Shown piece by piece: positions 51,208-60,297 of a DNA stretch of 64,000 bases. Source of the stretch: JAWPMV01 sp038527215 (lineage in GTDB: Bacteria > Bacteroidota > Bacteroidia > J057); contig JBCBGC010000002.1 in assembly GCA_038527215.1 (NCBI GenBank), positions 1 to 64,000 of the forward strand, written 5' to 3'. The notes below the pieces were generated by a model, which saw only the letters and a program-made list of their open reading frames with translations, was not told the origin of the DNA and made no database searches. Both the position numbers and the translations under genes were made by a program. Numbering within the stretch: the first letter of the stretch is position 1; each line of letters begins with the position of its first letter.

Positions 51208-54200
51208 ATGATACATGCCCTCATAAAATTCTTCCTCCACAACAAAGTCCTGGCCATCTGGCTAATGCTGGTCTTTTTGGGGTGGGGCATTTCCACGGCT
51301 CCTTTTGATTGGAAAAGCAGTTGGTGGCCACGTGATCCTGTTCCGGTGGATGCCCTCCCCGACATAGGTGAAAATCAACAGATCATTTTCACGAGTTGGC
51401 CGGGACGCTCTCCCCAGGATGTGGAAGACCAAATCACCTATCCCTTATCCACTACCTTAACGGGGATAGCCGGGATCAAAACCATCCGGGCCAGTTCCAT
51501 GTATGGCTTTTCCAGTATCTACTTGATTTTTGAAGATGAGGTAGATTTCTATTGGAGTCGATCAAGAATTCTGGAAAAACTCAACGCCTTGCCTTCAAAC
51601 CTCCTGCCTGCCGGCGTAAAACCCGGGCTAGGGCCTGATGCCACAGGCTTAGGCCAAATATTCTGGTACACCCTGGAAGGCCGCGACCCGGAAGGGCAAC
51701 CCACGGGAGGCTGGGATCCGCACGAATTACGGAGTATTCAGGACTATCAGGTTCGCTATGCCTTGGCTGCTGCCAAAGGAGTTTCTGAAGTAGCTTCCAT
51801 CGGTGGCTACGTCAAAGAATACCAGATCGAAGTTGACCCCACCGCCCTGGCGGCCCATCAGGTCAGCCTGGCAGAGGTCGGTAAAGCCGTCCAGGAAACC
51901 AACCTGGATGCAGGGGCCCGCACCCTGGAAATCAATCAGGTAGAATACCTGGTCAGAGGCTTAGGCTATGTCAAAACCCTGGAGGACCTGGAAGAAGCCG
52001 TAGTGGTAAAAAGAGGCAATACACCGCTTCGGATTAAAGATCTGGCCCAGGTACAAATCGGACCAGCTGCCCGGAGAGGTATCCTTGATAAAGCCGGAGC
52101 AGAAGCCGTGGGAGGCGTAGTGGTGGGGCGCTATGGAGAAAATCCTTTGGCGGTCATTGAAGCGGTGAAGGACAAAATAGCAGAACTGCAAGCCGGTCTG
52201 CCCAGCAAGGTCCTGGCGGATGGACAGCTATCTCAGTTGACGATTGTCCCCTTTTATGACCGGACCCAACTGATCCAAGAAAGCCTGGGTACCCTCAATG
52301 AAGCCCTGGAACTGGAAATCCTCCTCACCATCATCGTGATCATCCTCATGGTCATGAACCTGCGCACCGCACTCCTGGTCTCCTCCATGTTGCCCCTGGC
52401 CGTGCTCATGAGCTTCATCGCCATGCGTTACCTGGGAGTTGACGCCAACATTGTGGCCCTTTCCGGCATCGCCATTGCCATCGGGACCATGGTGGATATC
52501 GGGATCATCCTGACCGAGAATATGCTTCGCCACTTACACCTCCACCCCAAAGCAGACAAAGCCCAAACCCTGCTGGAAGCCAGTCGGGAAGTCGCGCCCG
52601 CCATATTAACGGCGGTCAGTACCACCATCATCAGCTTTATTCCGGTATTTACGCTGGAAGCAGCCGAAGGCAAGCTCTTCCATCCGCTGGCCTACACCAA
52701 GACTTTTGCCCTGGTAGCTACCCTATTGATTGTGCTTACCATCCTGCCGGCGCTGGCGCATTTGCTTTTTTCTATGCAGACCACTACGGATCGCGGAAAA
52801 AAAGCCTTGGGCTGGGGGGGCCTGCTATTGGGAGCAGGGCTCATCATCGCCGGGTTCATCCTGGACTACCCGCTCTGGCCGGCCTTTGGGGTCTTATTGA
52901 TGCTTAGTCAGGGCCTAGCGCTGCTTTCCCTTCCCTGGTGGCGGCTAAGGGCGGAACATGTACAGCCCATTCAGATGATCTTACTCGCCATTGCTGTCAG
53001 TTTGTGGTTGGCCAAGCAATGGCTGCCTCTCGGGCCTTCGGTTAGTCTTTTTCTCAACAGCCTCTTTATCCTGACCCTGATAGGCGGCTTGATCGGAGGA
53101 TTTCGCTTGGTACAAAAAGCCTATCCCCGGATCCTCGCCTGGTGTCTGGATCATAAAGCCTTGTTCCTCAGCATTCCCAGCCTCCTGGTGGTTTGGGCCT
53201 TGGTAGCCTGGCTGGGCTTCGCCCAGGTCTTTGGGTTTGTGGCCCGTGGGTTCGACCTGCTGGGGGTCAATATTCGCACCACCGATAGCTGGTCCTACCT
53301 GGTGCATGCCTTCCCCAAAATGGGCGACGAATTCATGCCCGCCCTGGACGAGGGAGCCTTTTTGCTGATGCCGACCTCTATGCCTCACGCAGGCATGGAC
53401 CAGAATAAGCTAGTGTTGCAATACCTGGACATGGCCGTGCAAGGCATCCCGGAAGTCGAGATGGTGGTCGGCAAACTAGGGCGGGTAGAATCAGCCCTGG
53501 ACCCAGCCCCCATCTCCATGTACGAGAATGTGATTTTGTACAAAAGCGAATACAAGACGGACGAAAACGGCAATCGTCTGCGCTTCCAAGTCAACTGGCA
53601 GGGGAATTATCTCCGGGACGAGACAGGGGAGCTGATACCGGATTCCCGAGGCAAATATTTCCGGCAATGGCGGCCGGAGATTCGATCTCCTCAGGATATC
53701 TGGGATGAGATTGCCCGGGTAACCCAGCTCCCTGGGGTAACCGCTGCCCCCAAACTGCAGCCCATAGAAACCCGCCTGGTCATGCTACAAACCGGCATGC
53801 GAGCCCCCCTGGGTATCAAAGTACAAGGGCCCAACCTGCAGGCCATTTCCGAAGCAGGCCGGGAATTGGAAAAACATATGAAACAGGTTCCTGGGGTGAA
53901 AGCGGAAGCTGTCTTTGCCGAGCGCATCGTCGGCAAACCCTATCTCAACCTGAACATTGACCGCGCTGCTATCGCGCGCTACGGATTAAGCGTGCAGGCC
54001 GTCCAGCAAAGCATCCAAATGGCCATTGGAGGCATGTCTATGGGGCAAACTGTGGAAGGTAGAGAGCGCTACAACATACAGGTACGCTACGCCCGGGAGT
54101 ACAGAGACCATCCGGAAGGGATTGAATCCTTATTGGTCTTGACTCCGGATGGGCAGCAGGTGCCGCTGGGCGAGTTGGTGGAGATGGAATACGTACAAGG

Positions 54201-54984
54201 CCCTCAGGTCATCAAAAGCGAAAATACTTTTTTGACGGCCTATGTACTTTTTGACCGGGAAGCCAATGTCTCTGAATCAGCCGTGGTGGAAAACGCCCAG
54301 GCTTACCTGGATGCGCTACAAGCCAGCGGGCAGTTACAGCTTCCCGAAGGCGTGAGCTATCGCTTTGCCGGAAACTACGAGCAGAAGGTCCGGGCCTGGC
54401 AACGGTTGATCCTGGCCGCTGGGCTATGTTTCCTGGTCATCTTTATGATTTTGTACCTGCAATTCCGGTCTATCTCGCTCAGTCTGATGATATTTTTTGG
54501 GATTGCCGTGGCCTTTTCTGGCGGCATCCTGATGCTTGAGCTCTACGGATGGGAAGGCTTCCTGAATATTCAGCTGGGAGAACTCAATCTCCGCGATTTA
54601 TTCCAGGTCCATCCGATCAATATGAGCGTAGCGGTGGGCGTAGGCTTTATTGCCCTTTTTGGCATTGCGACCGATGACGGAGTCCTGATCGGCACCTACC
54701 TGGAACAGGTTTTTGCCCAAAGAAATCCTCAAACCCGTGCGGAAATCAGAGCTGCAGTGATAGAGGCAGGAACCAAAAGGGTACGTCCGGCCCTCATGAC
54801 CACGGCCACCACCTTGCTGGCCCTCTTACCTGTCCTCAGTTCTACCGGACGAGGCGCCGACGTAATGATCCCTATGGCCATACCGGTCTTTGGGGGCATG
54901 AGTATCGCCTTGTTGACCATTTTTGTGCTACCAGTACTCTATGGCTGGTGGAAAGAAAGAAATCTCCCCAAACATGAGAAATAA
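51208..54984 (+). CDS. cusA: Cu/Ag-type RND efflux pump, CusA/CzcA family (long form)
   Basis: A 1258-residue inner-membrane proton-driven metal pump. RND core: the first helix, the two large periplasmic loops (VEDQITYPLSTTLTGI; YFRQWRPEIRSPQDIWDE), TM4 with IAIGTMVDIGIILTENM (the acidic pair of heavy-metal exporters) and a late GFIALFGIATDDGVL. MLQTGMRAPLGIKVQG is the substrate-cleft segment shared with CusA. The chain is about 200 residues longer than E. coli CusA because of extra hydrophobic segments at about 530-690, a form known in this phylum. It overlaps the next gene by 11 bp. Confidence 0.93.
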   Translation: MIHALIKFFLHNKVLAIWLMLVFLGWGISTAPFDWKSSWWPRDPVPVDALPDIGENQQIIFTSWPGRSPQDVEDQITYPLSTTLTGIAGIKTIRASSMYGFSSIYLIFEDEVDFYWSRSRILEKLNALPSNLLPAGVKPGLGPDATGLGQIFWYTLEGRDPEGQPTGGWDPHELRSIQDYQVRYALAAAKGVSEVASIGGYVKEYQIEVDPTALAAHQVSLAEVGKAVQETNLDAGARTLEINQVEYLVRGLGYVKTLEDLEEAVVVKRGNTPLRIKDLAQVQIGPAARRGILDKAGAEAVGGVVVGRYGENPLAVIEAVKDKIAELQAGLPSKVLADGQLSQLTIVPFYDRTQLIQESLGTLNEALELEILLTIIVIILMVMNLRTALLVSSMLPLAVLMSFIAMRYLGVDANIVALSGIAIAIGTMVDIGIILTENMLRHLHLHPKADKAQTLLEASREVAPAILTAVSTTIISFIPVFTLEAAEGKLFHPLAYTKTFALVATLLIVLTILPALAHLLFSMQTTTDRGKKALGWGGLLLGAGLIIAGFILDYPLWPAFGVLLMLSQGLALLSLPWWRLRAEHVQPIQMILLAIAVSLWLAKQWLPLGPSVSLFLNSLFILTLIGGLIGGFRLVQKAYPRILAWCLDHKALFLSIPSLLVVWALVAWLGFAQVFGFVARGFDLLGVNIRTTDSWSYLVHAFPKMGDEFMPALDEGAFLLMPTSMPHAGMDQNKLVLQYLDMAVQGIPEVEMVVGKLGRVESALDPAPISMYENVILYKSEYKTDENGNRLRFQVNWQGNYLRDETGELIPDSRGKYFRQWRPEIRSPQDIWDEIARVTQLPGVTAAPKLQPIETRLVMLQTGMRAPLGIKVQGPNLQAISEAGRELEKHMKQVPGVKAEAVFAERIVGKPYLNLNIDRAAIARYGLSVQAVQQSIQMAIGGMSMGQTVEGRERYNIQVRYAREYRDHPEGIESLLVLTPDGQQVPLGELVEMEYVQGPQVIKSENTFLTAYVLFDREANVSESAVVENAQAYLDALQASGQLQLPEGVSYRFAGNYEQKVRAWQRLILAAGLCFLVIFMILYLQFRSISLSLMIFFGIAVAFSGGILMLELYGWEGFLNIQLGELNLRDLFQVHPINMSVAVGVGFIALFGIATDDGVLIGTYLEQVFAQRNPQTRAEIRAAVIEAGTKRVRPALMTTATTLLALLPVLSSTGRGADVMIPMAIPVFGGMSIALLTIFVLPVLYGWWKERNLPKHEK

Positions 54985-56227
54985 TAAAACATATCCCTGG
55001 ACCAGGGTCCTGGTCCTTTTTCTGGGACTCAGCACCGGCCCCTGGCTCCATAGCCAAAGCCTGAACCAGTTGCTGGAAAAAGCGGAGGCTCACTATCCGA
55101 CCCTGCAAGCTCAGGAGACCCGCATTCAGGCCTTGCAAAGTCGAGCTGACCAACAAGATGAATGGCCCAGATTAGATGTCATGGCAGGGGGCTTTGCCAG
55201 CCCAATCCAGACCCGTAGTGGGCCTCAGTGGGCCCAGCTATCTGCCGTGCAGATGTTCCCCATTCGAGGGCTCATCCAGGCCAAAGAACAGTTGGTCAAT
55301 GGAGAGGTGGCCGTGGCACAACAAAGTCTGCGGCAACAGGTCCTCCTCATGCGCTATCAGCTCAAACAAGCCTGGTATCATCTGTACCATATTGAAGCTA
55401 CGCACGAACTACTGGATCGGGAATTGGCATTATTTGCCAGCCTGGAGCAGGTGGCGACCGCCAAGGTTGCCGCCAACAAAACTTCTATGGCCGAGGTGCT
55501 CCGCTTGCAGATGAAGATTGAGATGGTCAAATCTCACGCAGAGACGCATCACCTGAGCAACGAACCGCTGTTGATTCAGCTGCATCATTTTACCGGCATT
55601 CCCCGTGCAGACACCATACAACCCCCGGCCGAACTGCCTCGCTGGGAGCGTCCGGAACGTCCTCCTCAGCTAGCCGAAAAAATGCGGACCCAGCATCCGG
55701 TATTTGATCGACTCCTCGCTGAAGAGCAGCTTTCGTCCGAAAAAGAAGCGCTCGCCTTGCTGCAAAACAAATGGCAGTTTGGGGTGGGGCTGCACTATAA
55801 CTTGATCACAGGTATCGCGGACTCAGAGCAGGCCTTTAACGGTCGGGATGCCCTCATGCCTGCCTTACATCTGAAAATCCCCTTACAAAGTGGGCCTACC
55901 GCTGCACGGGTGCAGGAGCAACAGCTGATCCGGCAGGCGGTAGAGCAGGAACGACAAGCGGCAGAGGAGGAATTGATTCACCAGTTGTCCCAGGCCTATT
56001 GGGAATTTTTGCAAGCAAAAAGTGAATTCGAATTACAAGAAAAGCTCGCTCGCAAAGCAGAAGAGTTGTATACCATCACCCTGACCGCTTATCAAAACGA
56101 TCAGGCTCCTTTTTCGGCTTTGTTACAGCTTCAGGAGGAAATGCTGGACTATGAGAAAACACGCCTGGAAGCCAACGTCAACATCTATCTGGCCCTGGCC
56201 AAAATTGATTATCTACAAGGATCATGA
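54974..56227 (+). CDS. TolC/CusC-type outer-membrane efflux channel
   Basis: A 417-residue protein with signal peptide (to LHSQS) and long helical pairs of the outer membrane efflux family: SLNQLLEKAEAHYPTLQAQE near the start, the ALLQLQEEMLDYEKTRLEAN C-terminal helix pair, and QPPAELPRWERPERPPQ in the middle. It forms the exit duct of the CusCBA complex. ATG 54974 is preferred, since the upstream start at 54923 would lie inside cusA; the overlap with cusA is then 11 bp. The overlap with the adaptor gene is ATGA. Confidence 0.9.
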   Translation: MRNNKTYPWTRVLVLFLGLSTGPWLHSQSLNQLLEKAEAHYPTLQAQETRIQALQSRADQQDEWPRLDVMAGGFASPIQTRSGPQWAQLSAVQMFPIRGLIQAKEQLVNGEVAVAQQSLRQQVLLMRYQLKQAWYHLYHIEATHELLDRELALFASLEQVATAKVAANKTSMAEVLRLQMKIEMVKSHAETHHLSNEPLLIQLHHFTGIPRADTIQPPAELPRWERPERPPQLAEKMRTQHPVFDRLLAEEQLSSEKEALALLQNKWQFGVGLHYNLITGIADSEQAFNGRDALMPALHLKIPLQSGPTAARVQEQQLIRQAVEQERQAAEEELIHQLSQAYWEFLQAKSEFELQEKLARKAEELYTITLTAYQNDQAPFSALLQLQEEMLDYEKTRLEANVNIYLALAKIDYLQGS

Positions 56228-58002
56228 AAAAATTCTTTCAACATATTAACCTTCCCCAGGCGGGCCTTTTTCTGGTCTTAGGCTTGTTATTCGGGTGGAT
56301 TTTTTTCGGGACAAAAAGCGCGCCCGCAGAGGAGACTGATCACGATCACGACCATGTACATGCTACCGCTGCCGGTGAGAGTGTGTACACCTGTTCCATG
56401 CACCCCCAAATCCGGCAAGGAGAACCCGGCCAATGTCCGCTCTGTGGCATGGACCTCACGCCTGCGGCCGCAGGAGGAGGGCAACTAGAACCGGTTCGGT
56501 TGGAAATGTCGCCCGAAGCGGTGGCCTTGGCCCGCATCCAAACCAGCAAAGTGGAAGCGGGAGGACAGCTCCCAACCAAACCCATTGACCTGAACGGAAC
56601 GGTGCGCATGGATGAAAGCCGGCTTTTTTCTCAGGTGAGTCATCTGGCTGGACGGGTTGAAAGGCTTTATCTGAACACCACAGGTGCCCGGATTTATCAA
56701 GGGCAAAAAATCGCCAAGGTCTACGCACCGGAACTGGTAGCAGCCCAAAAAGAACTGCTGGAAGCTATTTCGCTGCAACGGACCATGCCGGAGCTGTACG
56801 AAGCAGCGAAAGAAAAGCTACGCCAATGGAAGCTCTCGGATGAACAGATCCTGGAAGTAGAGCGCAGCGCCAAGCTGATTCAAAACGTGGACATCTTCGC
56901 GGAAAACAGTGGGGTGGTCATGCAGCGTAAGGTATCCGTAGGCGACTATGTGAAAGCTGGCCAAGTCTTGTTCGAGGCGGCTAACCTGCGGCGCCTCTGG
57001 GTGGAGTTTGAAGCCTATGAGCAGGATTTGGGTTTTCTGAAAGTGGGCGACCAGATTACATTTAGCCTGGAGGGCAAAAGCTATGCTCGCCCCATCACCT
57101 ATATCGATCCGGCCATCGGTGCGCGGACGCGCGTGGCCAAGGTGCGCGTGGAGATCTCCAATCCAACCGGAAAATTGCGGCCGGAAATGCTGGTGCGGGG
57201 TCAGGCCCTGGCCAAAGCGGTAGCCAGCCCGGAAAGCCAACTGGTGATTCCCCGGACCGCCGTGATGTGGACGGGTAAGCAATCGCTGGTCTATGTGAAA
57301 GTTCCGGATCGCGACATTCCCACCTTTGAGGCGCGCAAGGTCGACTTAGGCGAAAGTCTCGGCGACCAATACCAGATTCTCGCTGGTCTGGTAGCAGGCG
57401 AAGAGGTGGTTACCTACGGCACCTTTACGGTGGATGCAGCGGCCCAGCTCAACAACCGCTACAGCATGATGAACCAGGACATTGAAATTGGTCCGGCTCA
57501 GGAAGAGGAAAAGGAGGCCATGCCCCAGGAGGAATTGCCTTCTTTTGTCGAGGAAGTAAAAAGAGCGGACCAAGAGCAGCTCGACGGGCTCTATGCGGCC
57601 TACTTCCAGTTCAAGGACTTCCTGGTGCAGGCGGATTCTGTGCAAGCGAAAAGCGCCCTGGCCAGCCTGGGCAGTACATTGGAGGCCTTGTCCTTTGGCA
57701 ACTTGTCTGAGGAAGCGAAGGCCGCCTGGACCCAGGCCCAACAGCAAATGGGCACGGTCATCGCAGACGCCCAAACGGAAAGCCTGGCTACGCAGCGGGT
57801 GGCCCTGGAACCGCTTTCGATGGAACTTATCCGGGTCGTGAAGATGTTTGGGGTAGGGACTGGCGAAAAGCTCTACGTGCAGTTTTGTCCCATGGCCTTT
57901 AATGATAAAGGCGCGGCCTGGCTGAGTAATGATTCGGATATTTTCAATCCTTATTTCGGGGATTTGATGCTGAGTTGCGGTTGGGTTGAGGAGGAGTTGT
58001 AG
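56224..58002 (+). CDS. cusB: CusB-type periplasmic adaptor with metal-binding and DUF3347 domains
   Basis: A 592-residue adaptor. One N-terminal membrane segment, a His-rich stretch (DHDHDHVHA), and the heavy-metal-binding domain YTCSMHPQI...PGQCPLCGMDL (about 55-82). Then come the membrane-fusion-protein lipoyl/beta-barrel core (about 110-410) and a C-terminal DUF3347 domain (about 440-592) with QFCPMAFNDKGAAWLS and NPYFGDLMLSCG. The last carries a Cys/Met pattern for copper or silver. The protein links CusA to CusC and delivers metal. It follows cusC with a 4-bp ATGA overlap and closes the operon. Confidence 0.93.
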   Translation: MKKFFQHINLPQAGLFLVLGLLFGWIFFGTKSAPAEETDHDHDHVHATAAGESVYTCSMHPQIRQGEPGQCPLCGMDLTPAAAGGGQLEPVRLEMSPEAVALARIQTSKVEAGGQLPTKPIDLNGTVRMDESRLFSQVSHLAGRVERLYLNTTGARIYQGQKIAKVYAPELVAAQKELLEAISLQRTMPELYEAAKEKLRQWKLSDEQILEVERSAKLIQNVDIFAENSGVVMQRKVSVGDYVKAGQVLFEAANLRRLWVEFEAYEQDLGFLKVGDQITFSLEGKSYARPITYIDPAIGARTRVAKVRVEISNPTGKLRPEMLVRGQALAKAVASPESQLVIPRTAVMWTGKQSLVYVKVPDRDIPTFEARKVDLGESLGDQYQILAGLVAGEEVVTYGTFTVDAAAQLNNRYSMMNQDIEIGPAQEEEKEAMPQEELPSFVEEVKRADQEQLDGLYAAYFQFKDFLVQADSVQAKSALASLGSTLEALSFGNLSEEAKAAWTQAQQQMGTVIADAQTESLATQRVALEPLSMELIRVVKMFGVGTGEKLYVQFCPMAFNDKGAAWLSNDSDIFNPYFGDLMLSCGWVEEEL

Positions 58003-58285
58003 GGGATTTTGGGCCACGAATGCGCGAATTAGGGACGAAGGGGGATTTTTTGGGCCACGAATGCGCGAATTAGGGACGAAGGGGGATTTTTTAAGCCACG
58101 AATGCGCGAATTGGGGACGAAGGGGGATTTTTTAAGCCACGAATGCGCGAATTGGGGACGAAGGGGGATTTTGGGCCACGAATGCGCGAATTGGGGACGA
58201 AGGGGGATTTTTTGGGCCACGAATGCACGAATTAAAGACCAATCTTTAGCTATAGATTCGTCCCTAATTCGTGCATTCGTGGCGC
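58002..58285. repeat. tandem array of a 41-bp unit with inverted end copy
   Basis: Six copies of CCACGAATGCGCGAATT(A/G)GGG with ACGAAGGGGGATTTT, starting at 58014, 58055, 58096, 58137, 58176 and 58217 (period 41, once 39). One inverted copy follows at 58255-58285 (TTCGTCCCTAATTCGTGCAT). The array begins right at the cusB stop. Small open frames inside repeat with the unit and are not genes. Confidence 0.9.
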
Positions 58286-58339
58286 TTTCCTTTTATTACC
58301 ATTTCATTAAGAATACGCTTTCCCCTAGAAGAAAAGAAA

Positions 58340-58366
58340 GGGATTTTCGTCCTTCGTAAAAATCCC
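58340..58366 (+). promoter_or_regulatory. hairpin immediately before the arsenate reductase start
   Basis: GGGATTTT at 58340-58347 can pair with AAAATCCC ending at 58366, a 8-bp stem with a loop of about 11 nt. It ends 7 nt before ATG 58374. It could affect translation initiation; no T tract follows, so it is not a terminator. Confidence 0.35.
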
Positions 58367-58373
58367 TGAAAGC

Positions 58374-58997
58374 ATGCCCATTTTTCCTGAAATAACAGCA
58401 CACATCACCGCCTGGACGGCAGATATAAAGACCATCGCCGATGACCGCAAAGGCTTGCTGGATCAATTGGTGGCCTATGTGCGCGGCTGTCAGGCAGAAA
58501 GTAAAGCTGCCAAGCTGACTTTTATCTGCACCCACAATTCCCGCCGCTCCCATCTGAGTCAGGTCTGGGCCAAAGTCATGGCCGATTACTATGGGGTGGG
58601 CAATATCGAAACCTATTCCGGAGGCACCGAAGCCACCGCCTTTCATCCCAACGCCATTCAGGCCCTGCGGAGTCAGGGTTTTAGCATAGAAACCTCCGAC
58701 GAAACGACCAATCCGCACTATCAGGTAAGCTATGGAGCGGAGGTGCCCTCTCTGGAAGCCTGGTCCAAAGTTTATAATGATGCGCGTAATCCTCAGGTGG
58801 ACTATGGCGCAGTTATGACCTGCGTTGAGGCAGATGAAGCCTGTCCGGTAGTATTTGGCGCCAGTGCTCGGATTGCCCTGCCTTTTATCGATCCGAAAGT
58901 ATCAGACGGGACGCCGGAACAGGACACCACTTATGCGGCCCGAAGTCAGCACATCGCCACGGAAATGGCTTACGTTTTTGCCCAGTTAGCTACCTGA
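58374..58997 (+). CDS. arsC: thioredoxin-coupled arsenate reductase (LMW-phosphatase fold)
   Basis: A 207-residue protein: the low-molecular-weight tyrosine-phosphatase P-loop FICTHNSRRSHLSQ (Cys52, Arg58) after a 45-residue N-terminal helical extension usual for the Bacteroidota form. Two further cysteines, Cys150 and Cys157 in MTCVEADEACP, are spaced C-x6-C, as in the resolving pair of the thioredoxin-type ArsC. GTPEQDTTYAARSQHIATEM is the conserved C-terminal part. It should reduce arsenate to arsenite for export; phosphatase action is possible but less likely given the cysteine relay. It is next to the copper efflux operon. Confidence 0.9.
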   Translation: MPIFPEITAHITAWTADIKTIADDRKGLLDQLVAYVRGCQAESKAAKLTFICTHNSRRSHLSQVWAKVMADYYGVGNIETYSGGTEATAFHPNAIQALRSQGFSIETSDETTNPHYQVSYGAEVPSLEAWSKVYNDARNPQVDYGAVMTCVEADEACPVVFGASARIALPFIDPKVSDGTPEQDTTYAARSQHIATEMAYVFAQLAT

Positions 58998-59105
58998 ATC
59001 TAAAAGCCTGTCACACATCTCCTTTCCTTTGGGTTAAGCAGGTAAGGAATTGAGTATTTCGTGGATATTCCGCGTAAAAAGGGCTATTTTTATGGGAATG
59101 CTAAA

Positions 59106-59123
59106 GAATCGCCCCGGCGATTC
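59106..59123. repeat. perfect palindrome in the leader of the prohibitin gene
   Basis: GAATCGCC-CC-GGCGATTC, an 8+2+8 inverted repeat 57 bp before ATG 59181, without a T tract. It could be an operator or an RNA hairpin; no second copy was found. Confidence 0.4.
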
Positions 59124-59180
59124 CAACTTTAGAACAAACTCATTGCTCCTTTACTATTACTCATACTAGTCAAACGAAAC

Positions 59181-60002
59181 ATGAATAAATCAAGAGTCAT
59201 TTCAACGGCAGCCTTAGTATTTGTAGGCTTTTTACTGTTGGTCTTTATCACCTCCGGGGTATTCGTTACCATCAAGGCAGGGGAAAAAGGCGTACTGTTT
59301 AGAAAATTTGGAGACGGGGTGGATTTGACCCAAACTTACCCACAGGGATTTCATATGATTGCGCCCTGGAATACGATGGTTCGCTATAACACCCGTATCC
59401 AGGAGCTGACCATGGACAAAATGGAAATCCTGGCCAATAATGGTCTGGCTATCAACCTGGACCTGACCCTTTTCTACAAGCCGGTAGACAAGGACCTGCC
59501 CAGGCTGCACGATCAGATCGGTCAAGGCTATGCTTCCACCATCATTGTCCCGGAGATTCGCTCTGTGGTGCGTGAGGTGATCGGTAAGATTTCACCGGAA
59601 GCCCTTTATGCAGGGAAAAGAGAAGAAGTACAGGCTGAGATCATGGACAAAACCCAAAAAAGCCTGGCCCAGAAGTACATTCAGCTGGACGCCATCCGGA
59701 TTCGAAATGTGGAGCTTCCTGCGACCATCCGGGAAGCCATTGAAAGTAAACTGGAAGCGGAGCAGGAGTCAGCGAAATATGACTTCCTGATCGAAAAGGA
59801 AAAGAAAGAAGCCGAGCGTAAGCGCATTGAGGCTGAAGGGATCAAGGAGTACCAGAACATCGTTTCTCAGTCGCTTTCTGATCGTCTGCTGAAGTGGCAG
59901 GGTATTGAAGCGACCAAAGAACTGGCCAACTCTCAGAACTCTAAGGTCGTGATCGTGGGTAGCGGTGATAGCGGTCTGCCTTTGATTCTCGGCGGTAACT
60001 AA
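59181..60002 (+). CDS. prohibitin/SPFH domain membrane protein
   Basis: A 273-residue protein: one N-terminal membrane helix (about 8-27), then the SPFH/Band 7 domain (VTIKAGEKGVLFRKFGDGVD, FHMIAPWNTMVRYNTRIQE) and a C-terminal coiled coil (ESAKYDFLIEKEKKEAERKR). This is the prohibitin type, which scaffolds membrane complexes. It is monocistronic, with a palindrome in the leader and a good terminator after the stop. Confidence 0.92.
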   Translation: MNKSRVISTAALVFVGFLLLVFITSGVFVTIKAGEKGVLFRKFGDGVDLTQTYPQGFHMIAPWNTMVRYNTRIQELTMDKMEILANNGLAINLDLTLFYKPVDKDLPRLHDQIGQGYASTIIVPEIRSVVREVIGKISPEALYAGKREEVQAEIMDKTQKSLAQKYIQLDAIRIRNVELPATIREAIESKLEAEQESAKYDFLIEKEKKEAERKRIEAEGIKEYQNIVSQSLSDRLLKWQGIEATKELANSQNSKVVIVGSGDSGLPLILGGN

Positions 60003-60024
60003 GACTGATATCTCAATTGTAGTT

Positions 60025-60056
60025 AAGGGTCATGCTCCTCGTGAGGATGACCCTTT
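60025..60056 (+). terminator. intrinsic terminator after the prohibitin gene
   Basis: AAGGGTCAT, a short GCTCCTCGTGAGG loop region that folds further, ATGACCCTT, then TTT. Nothing else was seen in the 60057-60297 gap. Confidence 0.8.
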
Positions 60057-60297
60057 TTCTATGGTCCAGCTTCATCCGGTAAAGCTCCATCTAATCTAAG
60101 TAGCAAGGCCTTCCCTGACTATCCTCCCTTTTTTCCTATCCCCTTATCCCTTTCATGCTCAGGATTATGCAGCTCAGGGGGCTATTTCTTCTCCTGTGGC
60201 AGGCCCTCCTCTTTCTTGGTTTTTCCTCTCGTAAATTACTAGTCCCGTAAGAATAAATATCCCAAAAGTCAGCGCATTACGGCCAAGCGAGAAACCG

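Noticed and set aside
58002..58285. CRISPR-like regular repeats
   Set aside because: The whole 41-bp unit repeats without spacers and ends with an inverted copy.
58029..58359. Short open frames on both strands within the 41-bp array
   Set aside because: They repeat with the unit (for example a recurring RELGTKGD-like peptide) and have no independent coding features.
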